A stretch of DNA of 64,000 bases from Rhizobium johnstonii 3841 (GTDB lineage Bacteria; Pseudomonadota; Alphaproteobacteria; Rhizobiales; Rhizobiaceae). Each line of letters starts with the position of its first letter. Within the stretch, counting starts at the first letter, position 1. The notes beneath the pieces were generated by a model. That model was not told where the DNA came from. It did no database searches and saw nothing but the letters and a program-made list of their open reading frames with translations. The position numbers were made by a program, and so were the translations under genes. The stretch lies in contig NC_008378.1 in assembly GCF_000009265.1 (NCBI RefSeq), positions 496,001-560,000 on the forward strand. Reading direction: 5' to 3'. Of the stretch, positions 8,942 through 17,924 are shown in pieces.

Positions 8942-10130
8942 GATGCGCGTCTTTTCCTTCCTGCCCGTCTTGCGGACGAGGCCCTGCCTGCGTGCCGTTT
9001 ACCGCCCCCGTCATTGCGTCGCGGAAAACGTCATGGATCGACCGGCTCCTGCCGTCCTGTTCGAATTGTGCCCGGTAGGCGCGCCAATAGGCCCGGTCTC
9101 GGCCCCAGGGCAGGCGCCAGGCGCCGGTCTCGACCCGCGCCTCAAGCATGCGCGGCTCCAGCCGGCCCGCTGTCTGAACCAGAGCCTCAAGCGCCGAATT
9201 GAGCTTGAGCTGTTGCCCGAGCAGGGTTTCGGTGCGGGCAAAAAGCGCTTCCTCCCTGCTGCTGGCGGCAAGGAAAACCGGCTCGCTGGCGGCGGATGGC
9301 GCATTGATCTCGAAAACGGCATAGCTATTCTGGACAGCCTCCTCGAGCCGGGCAAGCAGTGGCTCCAGGCGATCGGCGAAGGCTTCGGGCCGGCCGATCG
9401 TCAGTGCCGGAAACTCCTCGGCCTCCGGCTCTGCCTGCGGATCGTTGTCGCTGACGATCTCGATCACCGGGGCCGGCCGGCGCTGAGTGATGGGCGCCGA
9501 AACATGGGTGGCGGAGCCATGTTCCAGGTGGCTGCCATATTCGGTTTCTTCCGAATTCCAATCCTCCGGCAGAAGCTGGGTGACTGAGCGGATCTCCGGA
9601 GGGCCGCTCCAGCCGATCTCGACATTGCGGGATGAGGCCGCTCCCTTTTTCCCGGCCTTTTCGGGAAGGCCCCAATCATCGACCGCACGCTCGCCAAGGA
9701 TGCCGTTTGCGGTATGACCGCCCGGAGCGATATCGGCCAGGATTGCGGAGATGGTCAGCGGTTCGTCACTCAGCATGAGACCGGCATCGGGGTCCTCTAT
9801 CTCGCGGTCTTTCTCGCCCGATATGTGGACGGAAAAGGCAAGTCCGCCTAACTCCAGCCGCGACCTGTCGGCAAGCCGCACGATCTGGCCCTCATGGACG
9901 GCGACGCCGTCGACCCGGGAGCCGTTTGCGCTCTGGTCGCGCAGCAGGAAGCCTTCGCGGTCGCGCTCGATGATGCAATGGAGCTTCGAAACGGAGCGCC
10001 GATCCTCCGGCAGGCGCCAGTCGCAATCCGGTGCCCGGCCGAGCGTTCGCCGGCCGCGTTCGAAGAACCATTTTGACTGGCCTGCTGGCGCCGCCGCGTC
10101 CCTGGTGATCTCTTTCAGTTCAAGCCGCAT
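8931..10130 (-). CDS. impI: ImpI/TagH: FHA-domain T6SS regulator (Fha)
   Basis: 399 residues. The N-terminal FHA domain (~20-100) has the expected phosphopeptide-binding signature: Gly31-Arg32 in LGRAPDCD, Ser48 in RSVSKLHCII with His51, and SANGSRVDG. The C-terminal half (~250-390) is the ImpI/VasC-type conserved domain. FHA domains bind phosphothreonine; in A. tumefaciens Fha binds TssL phosphorylated at Thr14 and helps recruit secreted substrates, and both partners are encoded here. I placed the start at the ATG at 10130 because the FHA fold begins there; an in-frame extension upstream lies within impH. There are 11 bases between this start and the impH stop. Confidence 0.92.
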   Translation of the reverse strand: MRLELKEITRDAAAPAGQSKWFFERGRRTLGRAPDCDWRLPEDRRSVSKLHCIIERDREGFLLRDQSANGSRVDGVAVHEGQIVRLADRSRLELGGLAFSVHISGEKDREIEDPDAGLMLSDEPLTISAILADIAPGGHTANGILGERAVDDWGLPEKAGKKGAASSRNVEIGWSGPPEIRSVTQLLPEDWNSEETEYGSHLEHGSATHVSAPITQRRPAPVIEIVSDNDPQAEPEAEEFPALTIGRPEAFADRLEPLLARLEEAVQNSYAVFEINAPSAASEPVFLAASSREEALFARTETLLGQQLKLNSALEALVQTAGRLEPRMLEARVETGAWRLPWGRDRAYWRAYRAQFEQDGRSRSIHDVFRDAMTGAVNGTQAGPRPQDGQEGKDAHHEE

Positions 10131-10141
10131 TCCTCGTCTCC

Positions 10142-11143
10142 TCACCGCGCCTGAACCGACAGGCGCTCGACGATCACTGCATCGCCGCTGTCGCTTGCAG
10201 CCGGCGCAACCCTCGCCCAACTGTTCCAGCCAAGCCGCGGCGGATCGCCCGCCTGTCCGAGCTGGCAGAAGGGAACGTCCTCCTTCTTCAGGATCGCCTG
10301 TATGTCGAATTCGAGCGCCGCACCGACATAGAGCCGCGCCAGGGCGAAGAGTTCGGTGATGGCGCGGCCGCCCGGCGCGAGCGAGAGGTAGTCGGCATAA
10401 CCGAGCGGACCGATGACGATGCGAAAGCCGCCGCTGAAATCGTGGATCGCAGCACCTGCCGTCGCATTGACGCCAAGCTGGACGCCCTGGGGCTGGCCGA
10501 TGCGGCTGCGCTCCTCGATCGGGATGGTAAGCCAGCGGCCGCGGAACAATTCGATCTCCACCGGCAGGCCACTGAATTCGCAGAGCATGGCGCGGAGATT
10601 GACGGCATTGCGGTTGCGCGCGGCAAAGAAGCCCGAGAAACGCAGGATCAGTTCCTCGTCGACGCCGCTCTTTTCGACGAGACGTTTGGTGCCGAAGCCG
10701 GTGAGTGACAGGAGCGTGGTGACGAAGGCGTTGTTTGCCCATGCGCCGCCCCATCGCAGCCGCCTGGCGATACGATATTTCTCGCAGGCGTCAGTGAAGA
10801 GTTCCGCCATCCGCGCGCCGAACATGTCGAAGAAGCCCGCCAGCGCCCGCGACCTGTTGCGCTCCTCGCGCATGACGAGGTCGTTATAGGCCGACGGCAT
10901 CGAGCCGAGCGCCCCGACGAGACCGGCAAGCGCGCTGCGGACGGTGGCACTGCCGCCCTTGCGCTTATATCCGCTGACGGCAAGAGGCGCCGGCGAGACG
11001 CCGACATGCGAGGCGACATCAAGCCGTCCTTCCCTCACCGAAGCCTGCGCGACGCGAAAGGCCGTCACCGGCTCGAAGCGGCCGGGGTCGCGTTCGAGCA
11101 GATCGGCAAGGGCGTCTGGCTTGCGGGCGGTCGGGAGATCCAT
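10142..11143 (-). CDS. tssG: ImpH/TssG: T6SS baseplate protein
   Basis: 333 residues, the standard TssG length. Recognisable segments are the N-terminal RFEPVTAFRVAQA, the central GSMPSAYNDLVMREERNRSRALAGFFDMF (family motif around 'LPxHYxELVxxRxxxxDxxLxdFLDxF'), and the C-terminal FRIVIGPLGYADYLSLAPGG (phage gpI-like 'GPLxxxxyxxFLPgg'). TssG pairs with two TssF and with TssE to form baseplate wedges. It follows impG by 20 bases and precedes impI by 11 bases on the same strand. Confidence rests on these motifs, the length and the conserved order. Confidence 0.93.
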   Translation of the reverse strand: MDLPTARKPDALADLLERDPGRFEPVTAFRVAQASVREGRLDVASHVGVSPAPLAVSGYKRKGGSATVRSALAGLVGALGSMPSAYNDLVMREERNRSRALAGFFDMFGARMAELFTDACEKYRIARRLRWGGAWANNAFVTTLLSLTGFGTKRLVEKSGVDEELILRFSGFFAARNRNAVNLRAMLCEFSGLPVEIELFRGRWLTIPIEERSRIGQPQGVQLGVNATAGAAIHDFSGGFRIVIGPLGYADYLSLAPGGRAITELFALARLYVGAALEFDIQAILKKEDVPFCQLGQAGDPPRLGWNSWARVAPAASDSGDAVIVERLSVQAR

Positions 11144-11163
11144 GGTTGGCTAGCGATCCTTCC

Positions 11164-12945
11164 TTAGAGAAGCGGGCGTTCGGCGGCGCGTGCCGGCCAC
11201 CGGGCGATCGGCCTCGATTGCCCCTTCATCCGAATGGTGAGCCGGGTGAAGCTGTTGACCGAGGCGTAGAGACTGAAGAAGCGGTCGAGCACGCTGCCGA
11301 ACAGGAAGGCCGAGGGCCGGTCGATGGCGGCCGGATCGAATTCAAGCGCGATCTCGGTGCCGGGCACCGTGCCGCCGCTGCCGAGGCGGGCGGTCGAAGT
11401 GCCCGCCTTGATCCTGACGAGCGCATCGACGAATTGCTTGGTCTCGGGGCTATCCCGGAAGGCGTAGAGCGACAGGATATCCTTGAGTGCCGCACCGTCA
11501 TTGTCGAAGAGCGACAGGTGATTGAGGATGAGATGCGACATCAGCCGCCAGTTCCGCCCTTCCTGATCGTTCATCCTGACCGACGGCGTCGGCGGGATCA
11601 GGGCTTCGACGCTGGCGATCGCCTCATGGCCGGAAGCGAGCTGCAGGAATGGATGGCCGCCGCCGAAGGGAAGCTGTTCCGGCAGGTCGCGGTTGAGGCA
11701 GAGCGTATCGACGCTTGCGACCGCATCGACAGGACCTGAAGAACGGCGCTGCCTGTTGACGAAGGCGATGTCCATGTCGCTGGTCCTGTCGTCTTCGTCG
11801 AAACGGCGATAGGCCTGCCAGTAGGTTGCGCTCGTGCCAGCCCGTTGCGACCGTCCGAAGAACGGCTGGCAGAATTCCTCCTGGCCGCGCGATCCGGTCA
11901 GGAGAACGCGGTCGATGGAATAGATCTCGCGGGTCTTTTGGCGGCGCGCATCCGGCAGGAGGCGGTATTCCGTGCAGGTGCCGTCGATGGCGATCGGCTC
12001 GCAAACCTGGCGGAAGAGGTTGACGACGGGCGTTGCATTGAGCGCGAAGTCGCGGACCGAGACTGCGCGTTCGAGCTTGGCGTCGCTTTCCCCGAGGTAG
12101 ACGAAGAGCTCCAGCGTCTCCCCCCGCCACGCATCGAACCCTTCGATGTCGAGAAAGAGAAATTTGCGCGGCAGAGCGAAAAATTCGGTTAGCAGCCGGT
12201 AGCCGATGAAGCTCGGCGCCGGATAGGGCAGCATGGCCTCTTCTGGTTCGAAGCCGACCGGTTTGAGATTGCCCGCCGGCAGGAAGACCGGCGAACGGTC
12301 GTCCGCATGTTTGGCAAGTGCGATGCCGAGTGTATGATTGGCAAGCAGTTCGTAGATCGCCACTGCCTGCTGCCAGGGGGACGGAATGTGCAGGCGCAGC
12401 CGGCTCATGCCAAGGCCGCCGAGCGGCTTTCGGGCATCGAGGCTGCGGATGGACAGCCTGAGGCAACCGGCAACGCCGGTATAGGGCGAAAGCGGCGCAT
12501 TGATCGGCTGGCCGGAGAGATTAGCACCGGTGATTTCGATCGGCGCGATCTCGACATCCTGCGTGGTGCGGAAGCGGCAAGCTTCGCCTCTCACCGGCTC
12601 GGCTAGGATTTCCGTATGGCGCGGCACGGTCTGGACCGAGGCGAGCGTGTCGCTCGGGCGGAACTTGACGATGCTCATCGAGGGCAGCGGCGCCAGATAA
12701 TGGGGATAGAGCGTTTCGAGAAGGCCGTCGGTCAGTTCGGGAAACTCGTCGTCCAGCTTCTGACGGACGCGGGCGGCCGAATAGGCGAAACTCTGGATCA
12801 GGCGTTCCACATGCGGGTCGTCGGCGACGTCGCCGGTCATGCGCAGGCGGCCGGCGATCTTCGGGAAGGCATCGGCAAAGCGCGCGGCCCGGCGGCGGAG
12901 CGCCAGCAATTCCTCATTGTAACGGTGCAGGAAACCTTCAGCCAT
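11164..12945 (-). CDS. tssF: ImpG/TssF: T6SS baseplate protein
   Basis: 593 residues, typical for TssF. It opens with FLHRYNEELLALRRRAARFADAFPKIAGRL and continues with DPHVERLIQSFAYSAARVRQKLDDEFPELTDGLLETLYPHYLAPLPSMSIV, the most conserved signature of the family ('DPxVERLLqafAfLaArirqkLddefPeltealLellyPhylrpiPsmsi'). TssF is the gp6-like main wedge protein of the T6SS baseplate. The start is taken as the ATG at 12945 because the family signature begins a few residues later and because it overlaps the impF end by 8 bases; a longer frame would run into impF without conserved sequence. Confidence 0.95.
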   Translation of the reverse strand: MAEGFLHRYNEELLALRRRAARFADAFPKIAGRLRMTGDVADDPHVERLIQSFAYSAARVRQKLDDEFPELTDGLLETLYPHYLAPLPSMSIVKFRPSDTLASVQTVPRHTEILAEPVRGEACRFRTTQDVEIAPIEITGANLSGQPINAPLSPYTGVAGCLRLSIRSLDARKPLGGLGMSRLRLHIPSPWQQAVAIYELLANHTLGIALAKHADDRSPVFLPAGNLKPVGFEPEEAMLPYPAPSFIGYRLLTEFFALPRKFLFLDIEGFDAWRGETLELFVYLGESDAKLERAVSVRDFALNATPVVNLFRQVCEPIAIDGTCTEYRLLPDARRQKTREIYSIDRVLLTGSRGQEEFCQPFFGRSQRAGTSATYWQAYRRFDEDDRTSDMDIAFVNRQRRSSGPVDAVASVDTLCLNRDLPEQLPFGGGHPFLQLASGHEAIASVEALIPPTPSVRMNDQEGRNWRLMSHLILNHLSLFDNDGAALKDILSLYAFRDSPETKQFVDALVRIKAGTSTARLGSGGTVPGTEIALEFDPAAIDRPSAFLFGSVLDRFFSLYASVNSFTRLTIRMKGQSRPIARWPARAAERPLL

Positions 12946-13447
12946 GCGCCGCCTCCACGAGGAAGCGCTGGGTCGAGGGATCGATCGTCGACTCAAAGCT
13001 GATCGGCGGCATGCCTTCATGCAGGCTGAAGGTCGCCTGGATGCGCATGCGCAGCGCCCGTTCGGTCATCGTCCGGCTCTTGAGGATCGTCACCCGCACA
13101 TCGGACAGCCGCGTTTCGAAAAGCGCAATCCGCCTCTCGATCGCTTGCGCCAGCTTGAGCTTGGCCTGGTCGGTCATCAGATTTGCCGAGACGATGCCGT
13201 CGACGCCATAGCTCACCAGCGCGTCCTTGAGTTCGGAAAGTGCCGCCGGTGGTGTGGCCGGGCAGCGCCGCGTATTGAGCAGCGCTTCGAGATCGCGGCG
13301 GATCGCCTCCCTGACGTCGCGCACCTGGTCGACGAAGCTTATCGGCGGATCGACGGTGCGATCCGGAGCCTCGTCGATCAACCTGTCGAGGATCGAGCGG
13401 GCAAGGACGCGGTCGCGCAGCCGGTAGCGTTCGAGGGGGTCAACCAT
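12938..13447 (-). CDS. tssE: ImpF/TssE: gp25-like T6SS baseplate protein
   Basis: 169 residues with the gp25/TssE lysozyme-like (non-catalytic) fold: SILDRLIDEAP, VREAIRRDLEALLNTRRC (family 'sVrrdLeaLLNTRr'), GVDGIVSANLMTD, and a C-terminal RMRIQATF segment. TssE sits at the centre of baseplate wedges and starts sheath polymerisation. The start ATG at 13447 is preceded by the impE 3' end, which it overlaps by 8 bases; longer readings upstream in this frame are only the antisense-free part of impE in another frame and lack family sequence. Confidence 0.93.
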   Translation of the reverse strand: MVDPLERYRLRDRVLARSILDRLIDEAPDRTVDPPISFVDQVRDVREAIRRDLEALLNTRRCPATPPAALSELKDALVSYGVDGIVSANLMTDQAKLKLAQAIERRIALFETRLSDVRVTILKSRTMTERALRMRIQATFSLHEGMPPISFESTIDPSTQRFLVEAAHG

Positions 13448-14270
13448 GCGCGACCTGCCTGCCGGCAGCCGTTGCCGGCACGATCTCCAGACTTTGGGTG
13501 TCATGGAAGGAAACCATTTCGTCGCCGGCGAGGTAGCAGCGCTGGCCGCGGCCGCTGGTGATGCCGGTCGGCTCCTCGATCCACTCGGTCTCGCGGCCGA
13601 GCCTGAGCGCCGCATCCTTGCCGGTGCCATGATAAACCGCCGGCAGAAGCACCGACGCGGCCGCGCCGTCGATCAGGGAAAGCTCGGCGCGGCGGAAGGC
13701 CAGATCGCGCGGACGGGCAATCGGCTCTATCGTGAGGGCTGCGATCTTGGAAAAATCGATCCAGAGATAGCCGCCGCCGGTCATGATAACTTCCAGGGCA
13801 TGCGGTGTCCGGTCGTCGAGATCGCGGAAATCGGAGACGGCCCTGCCGTTCCAGATCAGCGGACGTTCGCCCCTCAGCTTCTCGAGCGCATCGAGCGTCG
13901 TCCTCGCCTCATCCGGATTGTCGTCGCGATGGGCGATACCGAGGCGGACGGCGAGCTTGTCGAGCTCGCTCGGCCCCTGCGGAAATTCCGGCAGGGCGCC
14001 GCTCGTAAACCAGGCGTCGCGCGCCGCCATCGCCCGAAGCTCGTTGCGCAGCAAGGCGAAACCCATCGTCGCGTCGGGTGAGAGGGTGGCAGCAAGGCTG
14101 CACTGATTGTCCGCCCGCTGGTAATCGCCGGCAAGCACGAGAAGATCGATATAGAGATGCCGCGCCTCCTGATCCGAGGGCTTGACCTTCAGATGCGCCT
14201 TGACCTCCTCGATCGCGTCATCGAGGGCATTGTCGCTGAGCGATTGGGCGATGCTGGCGGAAAGCGTCAT
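13440..14270 (-). CDS. tagJ: ImpE/TagJ: T6SS accessory protein
   Basis: 276 residues of the ImpE/TagJ family. The N-terminal third is TPR-like (LDDAIEEVKAHLKVKPSDQEARHLYIDLLVLAGDYQRADNQCSLA is the characteristic beginning), and the C-terminal part contains GRAVSDFRDLDDRTPHALEVIM and GGYLWIDFSKIAALTIE. TagJ interacts with the TssB sheath subunit and, in some systems, is thought to help ClpV-driven sheath disassembly; it is accessory rather than essential. It overlaps impD by four bases on one side and impF by eight on the other. Confidence 0.92.
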   Translation of the reverse strand: MTLSASIAQSLSDNALDDAIEEVKAHLKVKPSDQEARHLYIDLLVLAGDYQRADNQCSLAATLSPDATMGFALLRNELRAMAARDAWFTSGALPEFPQGPSELDKLAVRLGIAHRDDNPDEARTTLDALEKLRGERPLIWNGRAVSDFRDLDDRTPHALEVIMTGGGYLWIDFSKIAALTIEPIARPRDLAFRRAELSLIDGAAASVLLPAVYHGTGKDAALRLGRETEWIEEPTGITSGRGQRCYLAGDEMVSFHDTQSLEIVPATAAGRQVAHG

Positions 14271-15661
14271 GCGGACATCCTCTCGGGTATGGCAACTGGG
14301 CGGCTCAAAATCTGGCCCGTGGTCGCGGTCTCAGCGATGAGATGGAAGCTCGTGGCAACGTCGTCGAGCTGGAAATGCGGCTGCAGCCGGACGGTACAGG
14401 AGAAGCTGCCGGGCTTGCCCGGAATCTCTGCGACGCCGATGCCGGCCGAGCGCAGGGGAAAGCGGGTGCGTAGCGCGATGTCGGCGTCGTCGTTGCCGAG
14501 CGTATAGGCGGTCAGCCAGTCCGCCAGCTTCCGCTCGATCGAGATCGCATCCGAAAGCTGGCCGATCTCGTCGCGCATGATGACTTTGAGATAATGCGAG
14601 AAGCGCGACGCGCAGAGCACATATTGCAGCATCGCGGCGAGGCGGGCGTTCTGGCGCGCATGCTCGTTGGAATAGTGCGGCGGCGCATGCAGGGACTGAT
14701 TGGAATTGAAAATCGCCGAAGAGGAGAGATAGGTGGTCGCGGCGGGGATGATGCCGAGCTCGCAGAGCTGCTGCTCCTGGCCGCTGGTCAGATGGATCTC
14801 CACCGGCGCCTGGGCTGATAGTCCGTTGCTTTCTGTGCCGAAGTCATAAGGCGGCAATTCCGCTGTACTCAGCAGGCCACCGTCGACGGCATCCTGCGTG
14901 ACGCCGCGGATATCCGCGAACCAGCCGGAATCGATGAAATTGCGAATGACGACGGTCGCAAAGGCGAAAGCGGCGTTGCCCCAGAGAAGCGAACTACCGT
15001 CGCCAGCAATGCTTTCGCGGAAGGGAAAGCCGTCGTTGCGATTGCGCGAATGAGGCGTCAGCGGCGAGCGCATCAGGATGCGCGGCGCGACAAGTCCGAG
15101 GAAACGCGAATCCTCACGTGCGCGGAGACCATTCCAGCGGATGCGGGCGGTCTCATTGGCAAGCCAGGAAAAGTCGTTGACCCGGTTCAGCTCGTGAAAG
15201 TCTTCAAGCCCGATCGCCAGCGGCGCAGCACCCGCGACGAAGGGGCAGAAGGCGGCGGCCGCCACCATGCCGATCTGCGACAGCGTGCTGACCGGATCGC
15301 CGCCGGCCGGATCGGCCGGAGAAAGATAATAATCGCCGACCAGCAGACCGAGGGGTTCGCCGCCCGGCATGCCGAACTCGCGGCTATAGATGAGTTCGAA
15401 GAGGTGGCTTTGGTCGAAGTCGCTGGCACGCTCCATGCTCCGCGTGAGCTCGCTCCAGCTGACGCCGAGAAGCTTGACTTTCACTTCGCCGCTGCGGCTT
15501 GCCTCGCGCACGAGCATGGCGAGGCCACGCCATCTCGCCTCCATCGCCTGAAAATCGGGATGGTGGAGGATGGCATTGACTTGCTTGTTCAGCGCTTCGT
15601 CGATCAGCGTAATCAGCTGATCCGCCCGGCGCCGCCATTCAGTGCTGGAACCCATCGTCAA
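14267..15661 (-). CDS. impD: ImpD: second TssC-family sheath protein
   Basis: 464 residues, homologous along its length to the neighbouring ImpC. Shared signatures include ILHHPDFQAMEARWRGL, FDQSHLFELIYSREFGMPGGEPLGLLVGDYY, and the C-terminal VCASRFSHYLKVIMRDEIGQ. It lacks the first ~60 residues of ImpC and is more divergent in the middle. Agrobacterium likewise has two TssC-type genes (tssC40 and tssC41) that are both needed for secretion, so this is probably the tssC40 equivalent rather than a duplicate. Two in-frame ATGs at 15661 and 15655 are possible starts. A 69-base gap separates it from impC. Confidence 0.9.
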   Translation of the reverse strand: MTMGSSTEWRRRADQLITLIDEALNKQVNAILHHPDFQAMEARWRGLAMLVREASRSGEVKVKLLGVSWSELTRSMERASDFDQSHLFELIYSREFGMPGGEPLGLLVGDYYLSPADPAGGDPVSTLSQIGMVAAAAFCPFVAGAAPLAIGLEDFHELNRVNDFSWLANETARIRWNGLRAREDSRFLGLVAPRILMRSPLTPHSRNRNDGFPFRESIAGDGSSLLWGNAAFAFATVVIRNFIDSGWFADIRGVTQDAVDGGLLSTAELPPYDFGTESNGLSAQAPVEIHLTSGQEQQLCELGIIPAATTYLSSSAIFNSNQSLHAPPHYSNEHARQNARLAAMLQYVLCASRFSHYLKVIMRDEIGQLSDAISIERKLADWLTAYTLGNDDADIALRTRFPLRSAGIGVAEIPGKPGSFSCTVRLQPHFQLDDVATSFHLIAETATTGQILSRPVAIPERMSA

Positions 15662-15730
15662 CCTGACACAGATGTTTCGAACGCAAGGTCCAAGCGCGGC
15701 GGCAACCCGCCGCGCTTGGACCCGCTTTCA

Positions 15731-17212
15731 TCAGTTCTTCGAGGGAATCCGGGCGACCATGCGCAGCGAGGTGGTCAATTCCTCCATCTGCAGCCACGGG
15801 CGCATCCAGGCCACGGCGTTGTAGGCGCCCGGCCTGCCGGGGATTTCCTGTACGGTGACTTTTGCCTCGCGCAGCGGATATTTCGCTCGCGACTCTTCGC
15901 CGGCGTCGTCATTGGCGTTGACATAGTTGGAGATCCAGCGATTGAGCCAGGCCTCGCAATCTTCCGCTTCCATGAAGGAGCCGATCTTATCGCGGCCCAT
16001 GACCTTGAGATAATGGGCGAAGCGCGAGGTCGCCATCATATAGGGCAGGCGGGCTGAAACGGCCGCATTCGCAGTCGCCTCGGGCCGGTCGTAGAGCTTC
16101 GGCTTGTGCGCGGTCTGCGCCCCGAAGAACACGGCATAGTCCGTGTTCTTGTAGTGGCAAAGCGGCAGGAAGCCGAGCTTGCCGAGTTCGGCATCGCGGC
16201 GATCGGTGATACCGACTTCCGTCGGGCACTTCAGGTCCAGATCGCCGTCGTCGCTCGAGAAGATGTGCATCGGCAGCCCTTCGACCTTGCCGCCGTTTTC
16301 CGCCCCGCGAATGGCGGTGCACCAGCCGTTCTTGGCGAAGGCCTCGGTGAGACGCGTACCCATCACATAGGCTGCGTTCATCCAGCAGTAGGAACCGTGA
16401 GACAGTTCGCCGGTCTTGGAGCCGCCGGTTTCGTCGAAGTTGAACTCCTCGATCGGGCTGGTCTTCGGGCCATAGGGCATGCGGGCGAGCACACGCGGCA
16501 TGGCGAGCGTCACGAAGCGGGAATCATCGCTGTCACGCAGGCTGCGCCACTTGGCGTATTCAACCGTCTCGAAGATCTTCTCGAGATCGCGGGGTTTTGC
16601 GAGCTCCCGGAAATCCTCGAAGCCGAACATGCGCGGGCTGGCGGCGGAGATGAACGGGGCGAAAGCGGCTGCGGCGATCATCGAGACGCCCTGCAGCAGC
16701 TGGACGTCGTCGAAGGAATTGTCGAATTCGAAATCGCCGATCAGCGCGCCCATCGGTTCGCCGCCCGGCGTGCCGAATTCGTCTTCATAGACCGACTTGA
16801 AAAGCCGCGACTGGTCGAATTCGACGGCCTTTGCCAGATCCTTGGCGACATCGCGCTTGGATGCATTGAGGACGCGGATCTTCAGGTTGGCGCTGGTCTC
16901 GCTGTTCTTGACGAGATAGTTCAGGCCGCGCCAGGCGCCTTCGAGCTTGGTGAACTCAGGCGATTGCATGATGGCCGCGAGCTGGCTTGATATCGCCTTA
17001 TCGATTTCGGCAATGGCATTGTTCAAGGTGATCGTCAGGTTGCGATCATAGGTGACGGTGCCCTTCAGGGCTTGATCGGTAAGGGTGCGCAGAAGGTCCT
17101 GGGCACGGTCGGGCTCGGTCTGGCGGGTTGCCGCAACGACCTTCGAGAGCAGGTTCTCATCAGGCGCGAAGCCTACGTCTTCCTTTGTTTGCAATTGCGT
17201 TTCGGCGGTCAT
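15731..17212 (-). CDS. tssC: ImpC/TssC: large T6SS contractile sheath subunit
   Basis: 493 residues, standard TssC length. Conserved segments are LEGAWRGLNYLVKNSETS, EFDQSRLFKSVYEDEFGTPGGEPMGALIGDFEF, FGFEDFRELAKPRDLEKIFE, WRSLRDSDDSRFVTLAMPRVLARMPYG, and near the C-terminus MATSRFAHYLKVMGRDKIGSF with the closing ATTSL-like ELTTSLRMV. TssC and TssB form the contractile sheath around the Hcp tube; ClpV recycles it. The gap to impB upstream is 130 bases, unusually long for a tssB-tssC pair and rich in inverted repeats. Confidence 0.96.
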   Translation of the reverse strand: MTAETQLQTKEDVGFAPDENLLSKVVAATRQTEPDRAQDLLRTLTDQALKGTVTYDRNLTITLNNAIAEIDKAISSQLAAIMQSPEFTKLEGAWRGLNYLVKNSETSANLKIRVLNASKRDVAKDLAKAVEFDQSRLFKSVYEDEFGTPGGEPMGALIGDFEFDNSFDDVQLLQGVSMIAAAAFAPFISAASPRMFGFEDFRELAKPRDLEKIFETVEYAKWRSLRDSDDSRFVTLAMPRVLARMPYGPKTSPIEEFNFDETGGSKTGELSHGSYCWMNAAYVMGTRLTEAFAKNGWCTAIRGAENGGKVEGLPMHIFSSDDGDLDLKCPTEVGITDRRDAELGKLGFLPLCHYKNTDYAVFFGAQTAHKPKLYDRPEATANAAVSARLPYMMATSRFAHYLKVMGRDKIGSFMEAEDCEAWLNRWISNYVNANDDAGEESRAKYPLREAKVTVQEIPGRPGAYNAVAWMRPWLQMEELTTSLRMVARIPSKN

Positions 17213-17342
17213 CTATCGATCCTTTTTGCGAAAGCGGCGGCCCTCGAAGCATGAGGGGTTCCCTTCAAAAGGGGCCGCTGCCGGACAACGACTCTTCAGG
17301 AATGGAGCGCGCGGGCCGCGATCGGTCCGCGATCCCAGGCAC
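17213..17342 (-). other. Structured 130-base spacer between tssB and tssC
   Basis: No reading frame of note. Read on the transcribed (minus) strand the spacer can fold: GCGGCCC at 17278-17272 pairs with GGGCCGC at 17243-17237, extended by an outer AGCGGC/GCCGCT match with a two-base bulge, and the enclosed part holds CCCTC/GAGGG. No run of U follows, so it is not a standard terminator. A purine-rich ribosome site (AAAAAGGATCG) lies just before the impC ATG. A role as a processing or partial attenuation site that sets the TssB:TssC ratio is inference only. Confidence 0.4.
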
Positions 17343-17867
17343 TCAGTTCAATGCGTCCTTCGCCTCTTCGGCTTTGTCGCCGCCAAGCTGGGCCACCAGC
17401 TGCGAGAGATCGGCCTTGTTCTGCAGGATATCCTCGAGCAGGCGCTCGAGCTCTTCGGAGCGGTCCGCCTTGCTCATCAGGTCGCGCAGCTGGTTGCGCG
17501 CGTTGAGCAGGGCCTTCAGCGCCGGCACCTGATCGACGACCGCGCCGGGTTCGAAATCGGCCATGCTTTCGAATTTCAGCGAAACGGGAAGCTCTGTTCC
17601 GTTCTTCTCGAGAGTGTTCTCGACCGACAGGGTGAGGCCCGGCGTCATGCGGCGCATGACGTCGTCGAAGTTGTCGCGGTCGACCTGCACGAACTTGCGC
17701 TCGCCGAAAGGCTTGAGCTGCTGCGTGGGATTTCCGGAGAAGTCGCCGAGTACGCCGACGACGAAGGGCAGTTCCTTCACCACCATCGCGCCTTCGGTTT
17801 CCACTTCGTATTTGATGTGGACTCGCGGTTTGCGAACCCGTTCCAGTTTCTCATGCACACTTGCCAT
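17343..17867 (-). CDS. tssB: ImpB/TssB: small T6SS contractile sheath subunit
   Basis: 174 residues, normal for TssB. The start ATG at 17867 gives [22 protein letters not shown], matching the family, and is preceded by an AAGAAG ribosome site; an upstream in-frame ATG at 17888 would add seven Arg-rich residues without support. Conserved segments: [57 protein letters not shown]. TssB heterodimerises with TssC to form the sheath. It sits 57 bases after impA. Confidence 0.96.
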   Translation of the reverse strand: MASVHEKLERVRKPRVHIKYEVETEGAMVVKELPFVVGVLGDFSGNPTQQLKPFGERKFVQVDRDNFDDVMRRMTPGLTLSVENTLEKNGTELPVSLKFESMADFEPGAVVDQVPALKALLNARNQLRDLMSKADRSEELERLLEDILQNKADLSQLVAQLGGDKAEEAKDALN

Positions 17868-17924
17868 CGAGATTCTTCTTCGTCTCATCGGCGGATTGTC
17901 AATTGAGGATGCTGCGGCGTGCCG

